DNA of 48,275 nt from DASXRU01 sp033856235 (GTDB lineage: Bacteria; Acidobacteriota; Blastocatellia; Pyrinomonadales; Pyrinomonadaceae). How positions within the stretch are numbered: the stretch's first letter is position 1; each line of letters begins with the position of its first letter. The position numbers were made by a program, and so were the translations under genes. Below the pieces are notes generated by a model. It saw nothing but the letters and a program-made list of their open reading frames with translations. It did not search any database and was not told the DNA's origin. Positions 1 to 8,367 of the stretch are shown here, one piece after another. The stretch is taken from the NCBI GenBank assembly GCA_033856235.1, contig JAWVFI010000171.1, positions 1 to 48,275 of the forward strand, given 5' to 3'.

Positions 1-750
1 CTCGCGCAGATGGCGCAGCAGAGTTACAAAGGTTTGACAATCGAAGAAAGTGACACGGTCGTGCTTTCGGCGCGCATCATTCCCGGCAACGAACGCGCCA
101 TTTCGAGACTGATCGGCTTCATCTACAAACGCGGGGCGAACATTATCGAAGAGAAGCGCCGCCTGGTCCACGTCAGTGGCCACGCTTCGCAGGAAGACAT
201 CCGGATCATGACGGAAGCGGTGCGGCCGAAGTTTGTGGTGCCTATCCACGGCGAGTATCGCATGCTGTTTCGCCACAAGGAGTTTGTAAAGAACCACGTC
301 GGCTATCGTGAAGAGGACATCATCCTGATCGAGAATGGCGACGTGTTGGAGTTAGACGGAGAACGTGCGGTGGTCACCGGCAATCGCAAGATCGGGCGCA
401 CCTTCATTGATGACTCCGGCTTTGAAGAGATCGAACGGGATACCGTGCGCGAGCGCCGGCAGATGGCTTACGACGGAATGATTACGCTGATCCTGACTAT
501 GAATGCCGCTTCGCACGAGCTGGAAGCGCCGCCGGAGATTGTGGCGCGAGGAGTGCGGGGTTTCGAAGGCAGCAACGGTTTCCTATCCACCGCCCGGGAG
601 CTCGTCAGCGGTGCATTTGGTCGAGCATCAAAGGCGCAGCTTGAAGACGAGAGTTTGCTGAAGGAATATTTGAGAGTTGAGTTGAAAAGGTTTATCCAAA
701 AGCAGACGGGGGCTAAGCCGGTCATCATGCCGGTGCTCTTACAAATCTGA
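1..750 (+). CDS. rnj: Ribonuclease J, C-terminal part (truncated by window edge)
   Basis: The reading frame is open to base 1, so the N-terminal metallo-beta-lactamase motifs lie upstream of the window; about 249 codons remain. RNase J is a zinc-dependent 5'-3' exo/endoribonuclease for mRNA decay and rRNA maturation in the cytoplasm. The visible part starts near the conserved IIEEKRRLVHVSGHASQEDI stretch and includes the active-site histidine motif VPIHGEYRML. It ends with the family's C-terminal domain (KRFIQKQTGAKPVIMPVLL). The ATG at base 10 is internal, not the start. The gene ends just before a long imperfect hairpin. Confidence 0.93.
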   Translation, partial: LAQMAQQSYKGLTIEESDTVVLSARIIPGNERAISRLIGFIYKRGANIIEEKRRLVHVSGHASQEDIRIMTEAVRPKFVVPIHGEYRMLFRHKEFVKNHVGYREEDIILIENGDVLELDGERAVVTGNRKIGRTFIDDSGFEEIERDTVRERRQMAYDGMITLILTMNAASHELEAPPEIVARGVRGFEGSNGFLSTARELVSGAFGRASKAQLEDESLLKEYLRVELKRFIQKQTGAKPVIMPVLLQI

Positions 751-770
751 CGGCGCGTCAGGTCCGAATA

Positions 771-845
771 GCAGAAGCCCGACCGTCAGCGAGGGCTGTT
801 GCAGACTAGAAAGTCTGGAGCCCTCCCTTACGGCCGGGCTTCTGC
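771..845. repeat. 75-nt nested imperfect palindrome after rnj, possible terminator
   Basis: Outer arms at 771-785 and 831-845 pair over 15 bases with one mismatch. Nested inside are GAGGGCT (791-797) with AGCCCTC (819-825), and CAGACT (802-807) with AGTCTG (812-817). The whole segment can fold into one long interrupted hairpin. It could act as a terminator for rnj, but no T-run follows; it may equally be a palindromic interspersed element. Confidence 0.7.
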
Positions 846-872
846 GATCACCCGGTAATCAACTATCGCCCA

Positions 873-1646
873 ATGTCATATAACTGGACCAACAAGGTCG
901 TGCTAGTCACCGGCGCCTCATCGGGTATTGGGCGTGGTCTGGCCCTTGAACTGGCGAAACGGGGTGCGCATCTCGGGCTGGTGGCGCGCCGTAGCGATTT
1001 ACTTGATGAGATTGTCAGCGAGATTGAGAGACAGCCAGGCAAGGCGATGGCGTTGGCAGCCGACGTTCAGGACCCGGCGGCGATGCGAACCGCGGCTGAG
1101 AGCCTGTGCGCCGAATTTGGTCCCATCGATGTGCTGATCGCTAACGCCGGGATTGGCACCACAACAGATGCCGCTGAACTGGACGCGACTGAAGTGGCCA
1201 GGATTTTTGGAGTGAATGTGGTGGGCGCGGCCAGCAGCGTGGCCGCAGTCGTTCCGGCGATGGTAAAGCGCGGCAGTGGACACCTGGTCGCAATTTCAAG
1301 CCTGGCGGCTTATCGGGGGATCCCAAAGTCCGCTTCTTATGGCGCCAGCAAAGCCGCGTTGTCATTATTCTTTGAAAGTCTGCGACTGGATCTCAAGCCC
1401 AAGGGAATTGACGTAACCATCATTCACCCGGGTTTCATTAAGACCCCGCTGACCGCCGGGCGCGAAGCGTTAATGCCTTTCCTGATGGAACTTGATTACG
1501 CGGTCGCGAAAATCATCACGGCCATCGAAAAGAAGCGCAAGTCTTACGCATTTCCCTGGCAGTTAGCGAGTTTGGTTCGTCTGGGAATGTTAATGCCGAT
1601 TCCAATGTATGATCGAATAGCGGGACGCAAATCGTATCGGGAGTGA
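873..1646 (+). CDS. Short-chain dehydrogenase/reductase (SDR family)
   Basis: A 257-residue classical SDR oxidoreductase, cytoplasmic and NAD(P)-dependent. The Rossmann glycine motif TGASSGIG is at residues 13-20, the NAG motif at 91-93, and the catalytic Ser143, Tyr156 and Lys160 lie in the YxxxK arrangement. VARR after the second beta strand suggests NADP(H) preference. The C-terminal tail (about residues 215-257) is basic and hydrophobic, as in SDRs that act on lipid substrates, but the substrate cannot be told from sequence. The ATG at 873 is the first plausible start; no strong ribosome-binding site is visible. The stop codon lies inside the first heptamer of the following repeat. Confidence 0.9.
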   Translation: MSYNWTNKVVLVTGASSGIGRGLALELAKRGAHLGLVARRSDLLDEIVSEIERQPGKAMALAADVQDPAAMRTAAESLCAEFGPIDVLIANAGIGTTTDAAELDATEVARIFGVNVVGAASSVAAVVPAMVKRGSGHLVAISSLAAYRGIPKSASYGASKAALSLFFESLRLDLKPKGIDVTIIHPGFIKTPLTAGREALMPFLMELDYAVAKIITAIEKKRKSYAFPWQLASLVRLGMLMPIPMYDRIAGRKSYRE

Positions 1647-1755
1647 ATGGCGCGAATGGTAAATGGTAAATAGGGCCAAGTGACTGACCTTGTACTCGAC
1701 CTGCCGCCACGCCCATTCACCATTCACCGTTCACCATTCACCATTTACCATTGAC
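1643..1755. repeat. Heptamer tandem repeats in two inverted arms (CATTCAC family)
   Basis: The right arm is six consecutive 7-nt units at 1714-1755, variants of CATTCAC such as CATTTAC and CATTGAC. The left arm (1643-1672) carries the complementary units GTGAATG, GTAAATG and GTAAATA, so the arms can pair. The left arm starts in the stop codon of the SDR gene and the right arm ends 5 nt before the uppP ATG, so the element fills the whole gap. Confidence 0.9.
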
Positions 1756-1760
1756 CAATT

Positions 1761-2687
1761 ATGACTCTTCTTCAGGCAATTATCCTGGGCATCGTTCAAG
1801 GCCTAACAGAATTCATCCCTATCAGCTCAACCGCCCACCTGGTTCTGGCGGGCAGGGCCATGCATCTGCCACTCAGCGCGGAACAGACCACAGCGTCAAT
1901 CGCGGTTATCCAATTGGGGACGCTGGTTGCGGTGATGCTCTATTTCGCCGGCGACATCTGGAGGATCACTACGGCCTTCGTGCGCGACCACTTAGCGCTC
2001 ATAAGCGGGCGGCGGCGCGTGATGCCTGGCGGCGCGACTTCAGTCGCCCTGTCGCGGGAAGCATGGTTAGGATGGCTGGTGATCATCGGCTCGATTCCAG
2101 TCGGGGTTGTGGGTTTGCTCTTCAAAAAACAAATCGAAGGGACCTTCACCAAGAGCCTTTGGGTTATTGCGACGATGATGATTGTTGTTGCGCTGTTACT
2201 GGTGGTGGCAGAGATTGTCAGCAAGAAAACGCGGCGGATGGAGGACCTGGGGATTGGGGACGCGCTCGCGATCGGTTGCGCCCAGATTCTGGCGTTAATC
2301 CCCGGTTCGAGTCGTTCTGGCTCCACCATTATGGGCGGGCTTTTCATGGGCGAAACTCGAGAGACAGCGGCCCGCTTTTCCTTCCTGCTTTCGATTCCAG
2401 CAATTGCCGCGAGCGGACTGCTCGAAATGAAGGAAGCGATTCATAACCTCCCCCAAAGCAGCCTGACGCCACTGGCAATTGCGACGCTCGTCTCCGGTAT
2501 CGTCGGTTATGCCTCGATTTGGTTTCTGCTCCGTTTTCTGCGGACGCACACGACCGGTGTGTTCGTCGGCTACCGGCTGATCGTGGGTGTAGCGATTCTG
2601 GCGCTGTTGTTCAGCGGCCGTCTGAGTCCACTGAATGAGCCCCAACCTGCGAGCGTTCAAACCCAGGTCGTCGTAATGCTTCACTAG
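1761..2687 (+). CDS. uppP: Undecaprenyl-diphosphatase (BacA/UppP)
   Basis: A 308-residue polytopic inner-membrane enzyme. It dephosphorylates undecaprenyl pyrophosphate so that the lipid carrier can be reused for peptidoglycan and polysaccharide synthesis; overexpression of the family gives bacitracin resistance. Both signature motifs are visible: (E/Q)xxxE as QGLTEF at residues 13-18 followed by PISSTAH, and PGSSRSGSTI at 181-190. The length is slightly above the usual 260-280 residues. A hydrophilic loop near residues 82-100 (GRRRVMPGGATSVALSRE) accounts for part of this. A second open frame overlapping the first two thirds has no independent support. Confidence 0.95.
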   Translation: MTLLQAIILGIVQGLTEFIPISSTAHLVLAGRAMHLPLSAEQTTASIAVIQLGTLVAVMLYFAGDIWRITTAFVRDHLALISGRRRVMPGGATSVALSREAWLGWLVIIGSIPVGVVGLLFKKQIEGTFTKSLWVIATMMIVVALLLVVAEIVSKKTRRMEDLGIGDALAIGCAQILALIPGSSRSGSTIMGGLFMGETRETAARFSFLLSIPAIAASGLLEMKEAIHNLPQSSLTPLAIATLVSGIVGYASIWFLLRFLRTHTTGVFVGYRLIVGVAILALLFSGRLSPLNEPQPASVQTQVVVMLH

Positions 2688-2868
2688 GTTTGGAAGTAGG
2701 CGGCCCTCTCATTTGGGCGCTAGCCAGACTCTAAACATCACGTGCAAGCCCCCTCCTTGCAAGCTCACTAACAATAATCGCAGAGATTAGGTAAACTTAG
2801 TTGCCCCTCCTCGTGTGCTACGCATTGGCAGTTGTCGAAATCAGCCCTGGAGGAGCCAAAGCGGACCT

Positions 2869-3192
2869 ATGAAGGATAACAATAAGACCGACTCGATACC
2901 TTCTCAGCGCCCCCGCAGCCCGCGCGTGCCGGTGGATTTTTCCCTCGTGGTTGAGGGTCAGACTACGAAAGGCGAGAAGTTTGAAATTAAAGCGGCAGCG
3001 GTCAAAATCAGCCGCGGCGGCGCTACGCTTCTGCTTGACGCGGAGGTGGAAAAGGGCGACCGGCTTTTCCTGACGCCCCCGTTCGGACGCAAACTGGAGG
3101 CGGAAATCAACGGGGTCTGGATCGACGAAAACGACGGCAAGCAACGGGTGGGCATAAAACTTCTGGACGCGAATGGATGGTTTGCGGATTAA
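2869..3192 (+). CDS. PilZ-domain protein
   Basis: About 107 residues. A single PilZ beta-barrel fills almost the whole protein: an RxxxR element (RSPRVPV, about residues 16-22), then a D/NxSxxG-like motif in VKISRGGATLL. PilZ domains usually bind cyclic di-GMP, though here the second motif is KISRGG rather than the canonical DxSxxG, so binding may be weak. The ATG at 2869 is preferred over the upstream GTG (2815) because GGAGGA occurs at 2849-2854, although the spacing is long. The stop lies just before recJ, suggesting co-transcription. Confidence 0.75.
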   Translation: MKDNNKTDSIPSQRPRSPRVPVDFSLVVEGQTTKGEKFEIKAAAVKISRGGATLLLDAEVEKGDRLFLTPPFGRKLEAEINGVWIDENDGKQRVGIKLLDANGWFAD

Positions 3193-3202
3193 GGCGCCAG
3201 CG

Positions 3203-4927
3203 ATGAGCGCAAAACGCTGGATCGTGCGGGCGCCAGACCCGCATCGCGCCGCAACCCTGGCAGACAGTCTGGGAGTTTCTCCGATCGTTGCGGGATTGCT
3301 GATCGCCCGCGGCTGTTCCGACGATCTGTCGGCGCAAAAGTTCCTCCGGCCTTCTCCCGAACAACTTCATGATCCCTTTCTGCTGCTGGGCATGCACGAA
3401 GCGGTAGCGCGCCTGCTGCGGGCCATCGATGCAGGTGAGCGGATTCTGGTTTACGGCGACTACGATGTGGATGGCACGACCGGTACAGCCGTGCTGCTTC
3501 GCGCGCTGAGGATGCTTGGGGGCACGGCCGGCTTTCATGTGCCGCACCGGTTTACGGAAGGTTACGGCATCCAGCAGAAGGCGCTGGAGACGGCGGCGGC
3601 CGAGGGATATACGCTGGTGGTCAGCGTGGACTGCGGGATCACGGCGCATGAACCGTTGCACTGGGCGCGCGCCAACGGCTTGGACATAATCGTTACGGAC
3701 CATCACCTGCCTGATGCGGATGAAGGCGCGCCTCCCGCCCTGGCGATTTTGAATCCCAATCAAACGGGCTGCACCTATCCGGACAAGAGCCTTGCTGGCG
3801 TGGGTGTGGCATTCAAACTGGTGCAGGCCCTGTTCCGCGAGCGGGGGCGCGAGCACCAGGTGAGCGGTTTTTTGAAAATGGTGGCCATCGGTACGGTGGC
3901 GGATGTGGCGCAACTGGTGGGCGAGAACCGCACCATCGTATCGCTCGGCCTGGCGGATCTACGGCATTCGGTCAACCCGGGCCTGCGCGCGTTGATTGAG
4001 ATTGCAGGGTGTGGCGGTGGTGAGGACTTAACCTCCTACGACTTGGGTTTTCGTATTGGCCCGCGGATCAATGCGGCCGGACGCATGGATGCAGCTCGCG
4101 CGGTGGTAGAGTTGTTTGATACGAAAGACAAGGCGGAAGCGCAACGCCTGGCGCGGCACCTGGACACTCGTAACAGTGAACGTCAGGAAGCGCAACGCGA
4201 AATCTTTCAACGCGCAGTCGACGAGTTTGAAGGTTCGACTGAGAAGGACTCCCAGCGGCACGTGGCAGTCATCGCCGGTGACGGCTGGCATCGCGGTGTA
4301 ATCGGGATTGCGGCCTCAAAGATAGCTGAGCGCATCAACCGGCCCTGTGTTGTAATTTCGTTGGACGGGGAATTGGGCCATGGATCAGCGCGAAGTATAG
4401 AGGCGTATCATTTGTTCGACGGACTGAACCAGTGCCGCGACTTGTTGGAAAAGTTTGGCGGACATTCGCATGCCGCCGGACTGACGATCAAGCGTGACCG
4501 GGTGCCGGAGTTCCGCGCCCGGCTGAATAATCATGCAGCTTCGTGCCTTTCGGATGATGATCTGGCCCCGTCGCTTTCCATTGACGCGGAGATCCAACCG
4601 GACGAAGTGACGATGGAACTGGCGGAACAGCTGTGCGCTTTGGAACCTTATGGAGCGGGGAACCAGCGGCCCGTCTTTATGACTCGGAACTTGCGAATTC
4701 TTTCGGAGACTTTAGTGATGAAGGACGAACATTTAAAGATCCGGGTCGCGGGAGAGTCCAATCGCCCCTTGGAAGCCGTTTGGTGGCGAGGTCTGGAAAG
4801 CGCCGGGCGAACGCCGCAGGTGAATGAGCGCATCGAACTGGCCTACGCGATTGAGCCTAACCGGTGGAACGGCGAAACGCGTTTGCAATTGAACATCAAG
4901 GACATGCGGGAGGGCGGTGAACCGTGA
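3203..4927 (+). CDS. recJ: Single-stranded-DNA-specific exonuclease RecJ
   Basis: About 574 residues. RecJ degrades single-stranded DNA 5'-3' in RecF-pathway recombination and in repair. The DHH-phosphoesterase motifs are present in order: GDYDVDGTTG, VSVDCGIT, VTDHHLP and the GVGVAFKL helix. The DHHA1 domain contains HGSARSI and GGHSHAAG. An ATG at 3173 is in frame but overlaps the PilZ gene by 20 nt; the ATG at 3203 avoids this and begins a typical N-terminus (MSAKRWIV). The stop codon sits inside the first heptamer of the following repeat. Confidence 0.95.
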   Translation: MSAKRWIVRAPDPHRAATLADSLGVSPIVAGLLIARGCSDDLSAQKFLRPSPEQLHDPFLLLGMHEAVARLLRAIDAGERILVYGDYDVDGTTGTAVLLRALRMLGGTAGFHVPHRFTEGYGIQQKALETAAAEGYTLVVSVDCGITAHEPLHWARANGLDIIVTDHHLPDADEGAPPALAILNPNQTGCTYPDKSLAGVGVAFKLVQALFRERGREHQVSGFLKMVAIGTVADVAQLVGENRTIVSLGLADLRHSVNPGLRALIEIAGCGGGEDLTSYDLGFRIGPRINAAGRMDAARAVVELFDTKDKAEAQRLARHLDTRNSERQEAQREIFQRAVDEFEGSTEKDSQRHVAVIAGDGWHRGVIGIAASKIAERINRPCVVISLDGELGHGSARSIEAYHLFDGLNQCRDLLEKFGGHSHAAGLTIKRDRVPEFRARLNNHAASCLSDDDLAPSLSIDAEIQPDEVTMELAEQLCALEPYGAGNQRPVFMTRNLRILSETLVMKDEHLKIRVAGESNRPLEAVWWRGLESAGRTPQVNERIELAYAIEPNRWNGETRLQLNIKDMREGGEP

Positions 4928-5080
4928 AGCGTAAACCCGTAACGATAAGGCAAGCACGGTAGAGCGAGAACGGTGAAGCGAAAATGGTAGAGCGTGGATG
5001 ATACCGGATAACGCCCATCCACAAGGGTGGGTTTCGCTACACCTTCTACACGGTTAACGGTTCGCGGTTCACGGTAGTCA
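4921..5080. repeat. Heptamer-phased repeat with inverted arms between recJ and the lpt genes
   Basis: From 4921 to 4997 the sequence can be read as eleven contiguous 7-nt units. The clearest six (4956-4997) alternate ACGGTAG/ACGGTGA-type with AGCGAGA/AGCGAAA-type units, giving a 14-nt super-period. At 5053-5073 are GTTAACG, GTTCGCG and GTTCACG in the opposite sense, complementary to the left arm. The element begins in the recJ stop codon and ends 2 nt before the next ATG. Confidence 0.85.
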
Positions 5081-5082
5081 AA

Positions 5083-7395
5083 ATGGAAGCGATTAGACGA
5101 AAGCGAATTAGTTTTGTTGATTTGCGGGCCCGGTTCCCGGTAATCACGCGCGTCCTGGCGCTGCTGGTGCTGATCGCCGGACTAGTGTTCGTTGGCCTTT
5201 CATTCTATCGCCTGCGCAACAATCAGCCGTTTCGCCTGCGCTCAGGATCTCCGGAGCTATCGCGGGAAATAACCGGGGTCATCGAAGGATTCGATCAGCG
5301 AGTTACCAAGGGCGATCGCCTGTTTCTCTGGCTGCGCGCGGCTCGCGATATTACCTACGCGGACGGACATCATGAGCTGGAACAAGTTCAAGTGGAGGTT
5401 TATCCACCTACAGGCGAAAAACCCGATCAGATAAAAGCCGATCGAGCCATCTATGACCAGGCGCACGGCGTGGTTACTTTCAATGGCAATGTAAACATCG
5501 CGACGCGTGATGCGCTCAAGGTCAAGACCGAAACGCTCAGCTATAACCAGAACACAGAGATCGGCGAAACGGCTGCGCCGCTGACTTTCCAGCGCGAGAA
5601 CATTACCGGAAACGCTACCGGCGCCCAGGTCGACGCAAAAAACAAGCGCATGGAATTGCGCAATGACGTGCAAATCGCTGTCGTACCGGAAGCCGCGAAA
5701 GATGCCAAAGGCAAACCAAACAACCGTTCGCAGCCCGTGAATATCCGCTCCGCTCACGCGGTATTCGAGCAAGCTTCCATGCGGCTGACGTTTAGCGGCG
5801 GCGCGACCGCCGAGCAGGATCGCGATGTCATGAGCGGCGACACTTTAATCGCCGTTGTGACAGAGAAGAAGAAGCTACAAAAACTAGAAGTTCGGGGGAA
5901 TTCGTATCTCCGCTCAATGAGCGAGGGGCGCGCGGCCGAGGTGCATGCGGCAGATATGGATTTTTACCTTGACGACGACCAGCGTCTAAAGCAGGCCAAC
6001 GGCACCCGCGACGTTCACGGCCAGAGTTTAAATGCTGATTCCGAGATGAAACTCTCCGGCGCTAACGGAGTGGAAGTAGTTTTCCAGCCGCAGGCGGATC
6101 GCAGCGTGTTAAAAGAAATGCGGACCTCCGGCCGCTCCGTCGTGACGCTGGCCGCGCCGAAGTCGCGCGCCAACGACCCCAAAGCGGCCAACAAGCGTTT
6201 GACGGCCGATTCAGTGAAGATGACCTGGCGCAGCACTGGCCGCGACCTCGAGAAAACGGAAGCAGTGGGGAACGCCGAACTGTTCATAGATCCGGTACAG
6301 CAGACAGCGAAGGCTGATCGCCAAACTCTAACCGCGCCCCGCTTTGATTGCGACTTTTATGAGACGGGAAATTTGGCCCGAAATTTTACCGCCACCGGTG
6401 GAGCAAAGGCCGTGATTGATCCGGTGATTGCCAACCCGGAGCGCGCCACCCGGACAATTACCTCGCAGAAGATGGTCGCTGTATTTGTTCGTGAAACTCA
6501 GGCGCTGGAGCGCTTCGATGCGCAAGGTGATGCGAAGTTCAACGAGCAGGACCGCAATGGAATTGCCGGGACGATCTCCTTTACCGACGCCGATAAAATA
6601 GTTCGCTTGCGCGGGGGCGAGCCGACGGTTTGGGATTCGCACGCCCGCACTACCGCGGTTGAGATCGATTCGGATACTGCCAACCGTATTTCCTACGGCC
6701 GCGGAAAAACACAGACTGCATATTACAGTCAGGAGCAGACGAATGGCGCGGTGCCATTCTCAAAAGTAAAGAGTCCGGTTTACATCTCCGCCGAGCGCGC
6801 AGAGTTTCAGCATGTCACCGGCGTCGCGAACTATGCCGGCAATGCCCGGGCGTGGCAGGACGATAACTTTGTGCGCGCCGATACGATTACGCTGCAGCGA
6901 CAGGAGAAGCGCATGGAAAGCCGCGGGCGCGTGCAGAGCGGGTTGTATCAGGCAAAGCGACGATCGCAAGGCGGCAGCACTGTCGTTCCTGTTTTTGCGT
7001 CGTCGGATTTCATGTGGTATTCAGATCCCGATCGGCAGCTGCATTACGAAGGCAATGTGGATATCAAACAGGGAACTGATCGGATCACCTCAGCAGTCTC
7101 GGATGTTTATCTTTTGAAGGACACCAACGAGGTGGAAAAAACGATCTCGCAACGTTCCGTGGTGCTGACCCAGCCGGGGAAGAAGGGCGTCGGGGATTGG
7201 CTGCAATACACGGCAGCGGATGACGTCGCCGTGCTTAAGGGAAACCCAGCCCGGGTGGAAGATGCCGAGCAGGGAAATACGGAGGGCGGACGCCTGACGG
7301 TATACCTGCGAGAAAATCGCGTGGTCGCTGATGACACTCGCGGTGCTCAGTCAGGCGGCCGGGTGCGCTCGGTGCATAAAGTGAGAAAACCATAA
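5083..7395 (+). CDS. LptC/OstA-type lipopolysaccharide transport protein (large, fused)
   Basis: A 770-residue membrane-anchored periplasmic protein. A basic N-terminus and one transmembrane segment (about residues 22-42) are followed by an LptC-like region (FRLRSGSPELSREITGVIEG, then ADRAIYDQAHGVVTFNGNV) and repeated OstA/LptA-like beta-jellyroll units (SAERAEFQHVTGVANYAGNARA; HYEGNVDIKQGTDRITSAV). These proteins form the periplasmic bridge carrying LPS from the LptB2FG pump to LptD. It is far longer than LptC (about 190) or LptA (about 185), so it probably combines both roles; no separate lptA is present. lptB follows directly. Confidence 0.82.
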   Translation: MEAIRRKRISFVDLRARFPVITRVLALLVLIAGLVFVGLSFYRLRNNQPFRLRSGSPELSREITGVIEGFDQRVTKGDRLFLWLRAARDITYADGHHELEQVQVEVYPPTGEKPDQIKADRAIYDQAHGVVTFNGNVNIATRDALKVKTETLSYNQNTEIGETAAPLTFQRENITGNATGAQVDAKNKRMELRNDVQIAVVPEAAKDAKGKPNNRSQPVNIRSAHAVFEQASMRLTFSGGATAEQDRDVMSGDTLIAVVTEKKKLQKLEVRGNSYLRSMSEGRAAEVHAADMDFYLDDDQRLKQANGTRDVHGQSLNADSEMKLSGANGVEVVFQPQADRSVLKEMRTSGRSVVTLAAPKSRANDPKAANKRLTADSVKMTWRSTGRDLEKTEAVGNAELFIDPVQQTAKADRQTLTAPRFDCDFYETGNLARNFTATGGAKAVIDPVIANPERATRTITSQKMVAVFVRETQALERFDAQGDAKFNEQDRNGIAGTISFTDADKIVRLRGGEPTVWDSHARTTAVEIDSDTANRISYGRGKTQTAYYSQEQTNGAVPFSKVKSPVYISAERAEFQHVTGVANYAGNARAWQDDNFVRADTITLQRQEKRMESRGRVQSGLYQAKRRSQGGSTVVPVFASSDFMWYSDPDRQLHYEGNVDIKQGTDRITSAVSDVYLLKDTNEVEKTISQRSVVLTQPGKKGVGDWLQYTAADDVAVLKGNPARVEDAEQGNTEGGRLTVYLRENRVVADDTRGAQSGGRVRSVHKVRKP

Positions 7396-7449
7396 GCGCC
7401 GCGATAAGATCTGTGCGCCTCGACAGATAAGTACCCCAGGAGACTTTGT

Positions 7450-8262
7450 TTGAAATCAGTTTCAACCGAGGAAGTGCAGCCAACTGCATCACACACGGAA
7501 TCCCGTAATCCCGATTCAGGGAAAATTCCGGCCCCCTCAGTCCAGGCGCTCGCCGCTTTCAATCTGTATAAAACCTACGGCCGCCGCACGGTTGTTCACG
7601 ATGTGAGTTTGCACGTCGAGCCCGGAGAGGTGGTCGGGTTGCTGGGAGCGAACGGAGCGGGAAAGACTACTACCTTCTACATGATGGTCGGTTTGGAACG
7701 CGCCGATCGCGGACGAGTGCAACTTGGCGACCGGGATGTGACCAGGCTGCCGATGTATTTGCGGGCACGACTCGGAGTGGGGTATTTGCCGCAGGAGCCC
7801 TCGGTGTTTCGCAAGCTTACGACTGCCCAGAATATTCTGGCGGTGCTGGAAACGATGGGCTTGCGACGGCGCGAACAACTGAAGCGCGTGGAAGAACTGT
7901 TGCAGGAGTTCGGAATCGAGCATGTGCGCAACACGCGCGGCGACGAGTTGTCCGGCGGCGAACGGCGGCGCACTGAAATCGCCCGCGCCCTGGCCACCGA
8001 ACCGCAATACATTTTGCTCGACGAGCCCTTCGCCGGCATCGATCCCAAAGCGGTCGATGACATTCAAAATGTAATCCTGTATTTACGTAACCGAGGTATC
8101 GGAATATTGATCACAGATCACAATGTTCGCGAAACCTTGGGCGTAACGGATCGGGCCTACATCATGGCGGATGGCCGGATATTTCGCGCCGGAGCGCCCC
8201 ATGCGCTCACGGAAGACGCCGAGGTGCGGCGCCTCTACCTCGGCGAGAAATTCCGCATGTGA
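7450..8262 (+). CDS. lptB: LPS export ABC transporter ATP-binding protein LptB
   Basis: A 270-residue cytoplasmic ATPase that powers extraction of LPS from the inner membrane with LptF/LptG. Walker A is GANGAGKT (66-73), the ABC signature is LSGGERRR, Walker B is YILLDEPFAGIDP, and the switch histidine is in ITDHNVRE. The TTG start at 7450 is supported by AGGAG at 7438-7442 with 7-nt spacing, and no ATG lies near the domain start. It carries an extra tail of about 33 residues before the ABC domain. It lies 54 nt after the LptC/OstA gene in the classical lpt-rpoN order. Confidence 0.95.
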   Translation: MKSVSTEEVQPTASHTESRNPDSGKIPAPSVQALAAFNLYKTYGRRTVVHDVSLHVEPGEVVGLLGANGAGKTTTFYMMVGLERADRGRVQLGDRDVTRLPMYLRARLGVGYLPQEPSVFRKLTTAQNILAVLETMGLRRREQLKRVEELLQEFGIEHVRNTRGDELSGGERRRTEIARALATEPQYILLDEPFAGIDPKAVDDIQNVILYLRNRGIGILITDHNVRETLGVTDRAYIMADGRIFRAGAPHALTEDAEVRRLYLGEKFRM

Positions 8263-8367
8263 ATCAGGCGCAAATCACACCGGATCGGTTATAATCCCCC
8301 CGCGCGGTCTCCCGCGAAATAATAAGTCCCCCGCAGCTTTTTAGAAGAATTAGCAACTTGGCAGACT

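Noticed and set aside
1751..2446. 231-codon open frame overlapping uppP on the same strand
   Set aside because: The uppP frame has both catalytic motifs; this frame has no recognisable domain and a composition typical of an out-of-frame reading.
3107..3913. 268-codon minus-strand frame opposite recJ
   Set aside because: The plus strand encodes all RecJ motifs here; the reverse frame shows no family features.
8290..8295. TATAAT before rpoN as a promoter
   Set aside because: No -35 or extended -10 element at the right distance; kept only as a remark.
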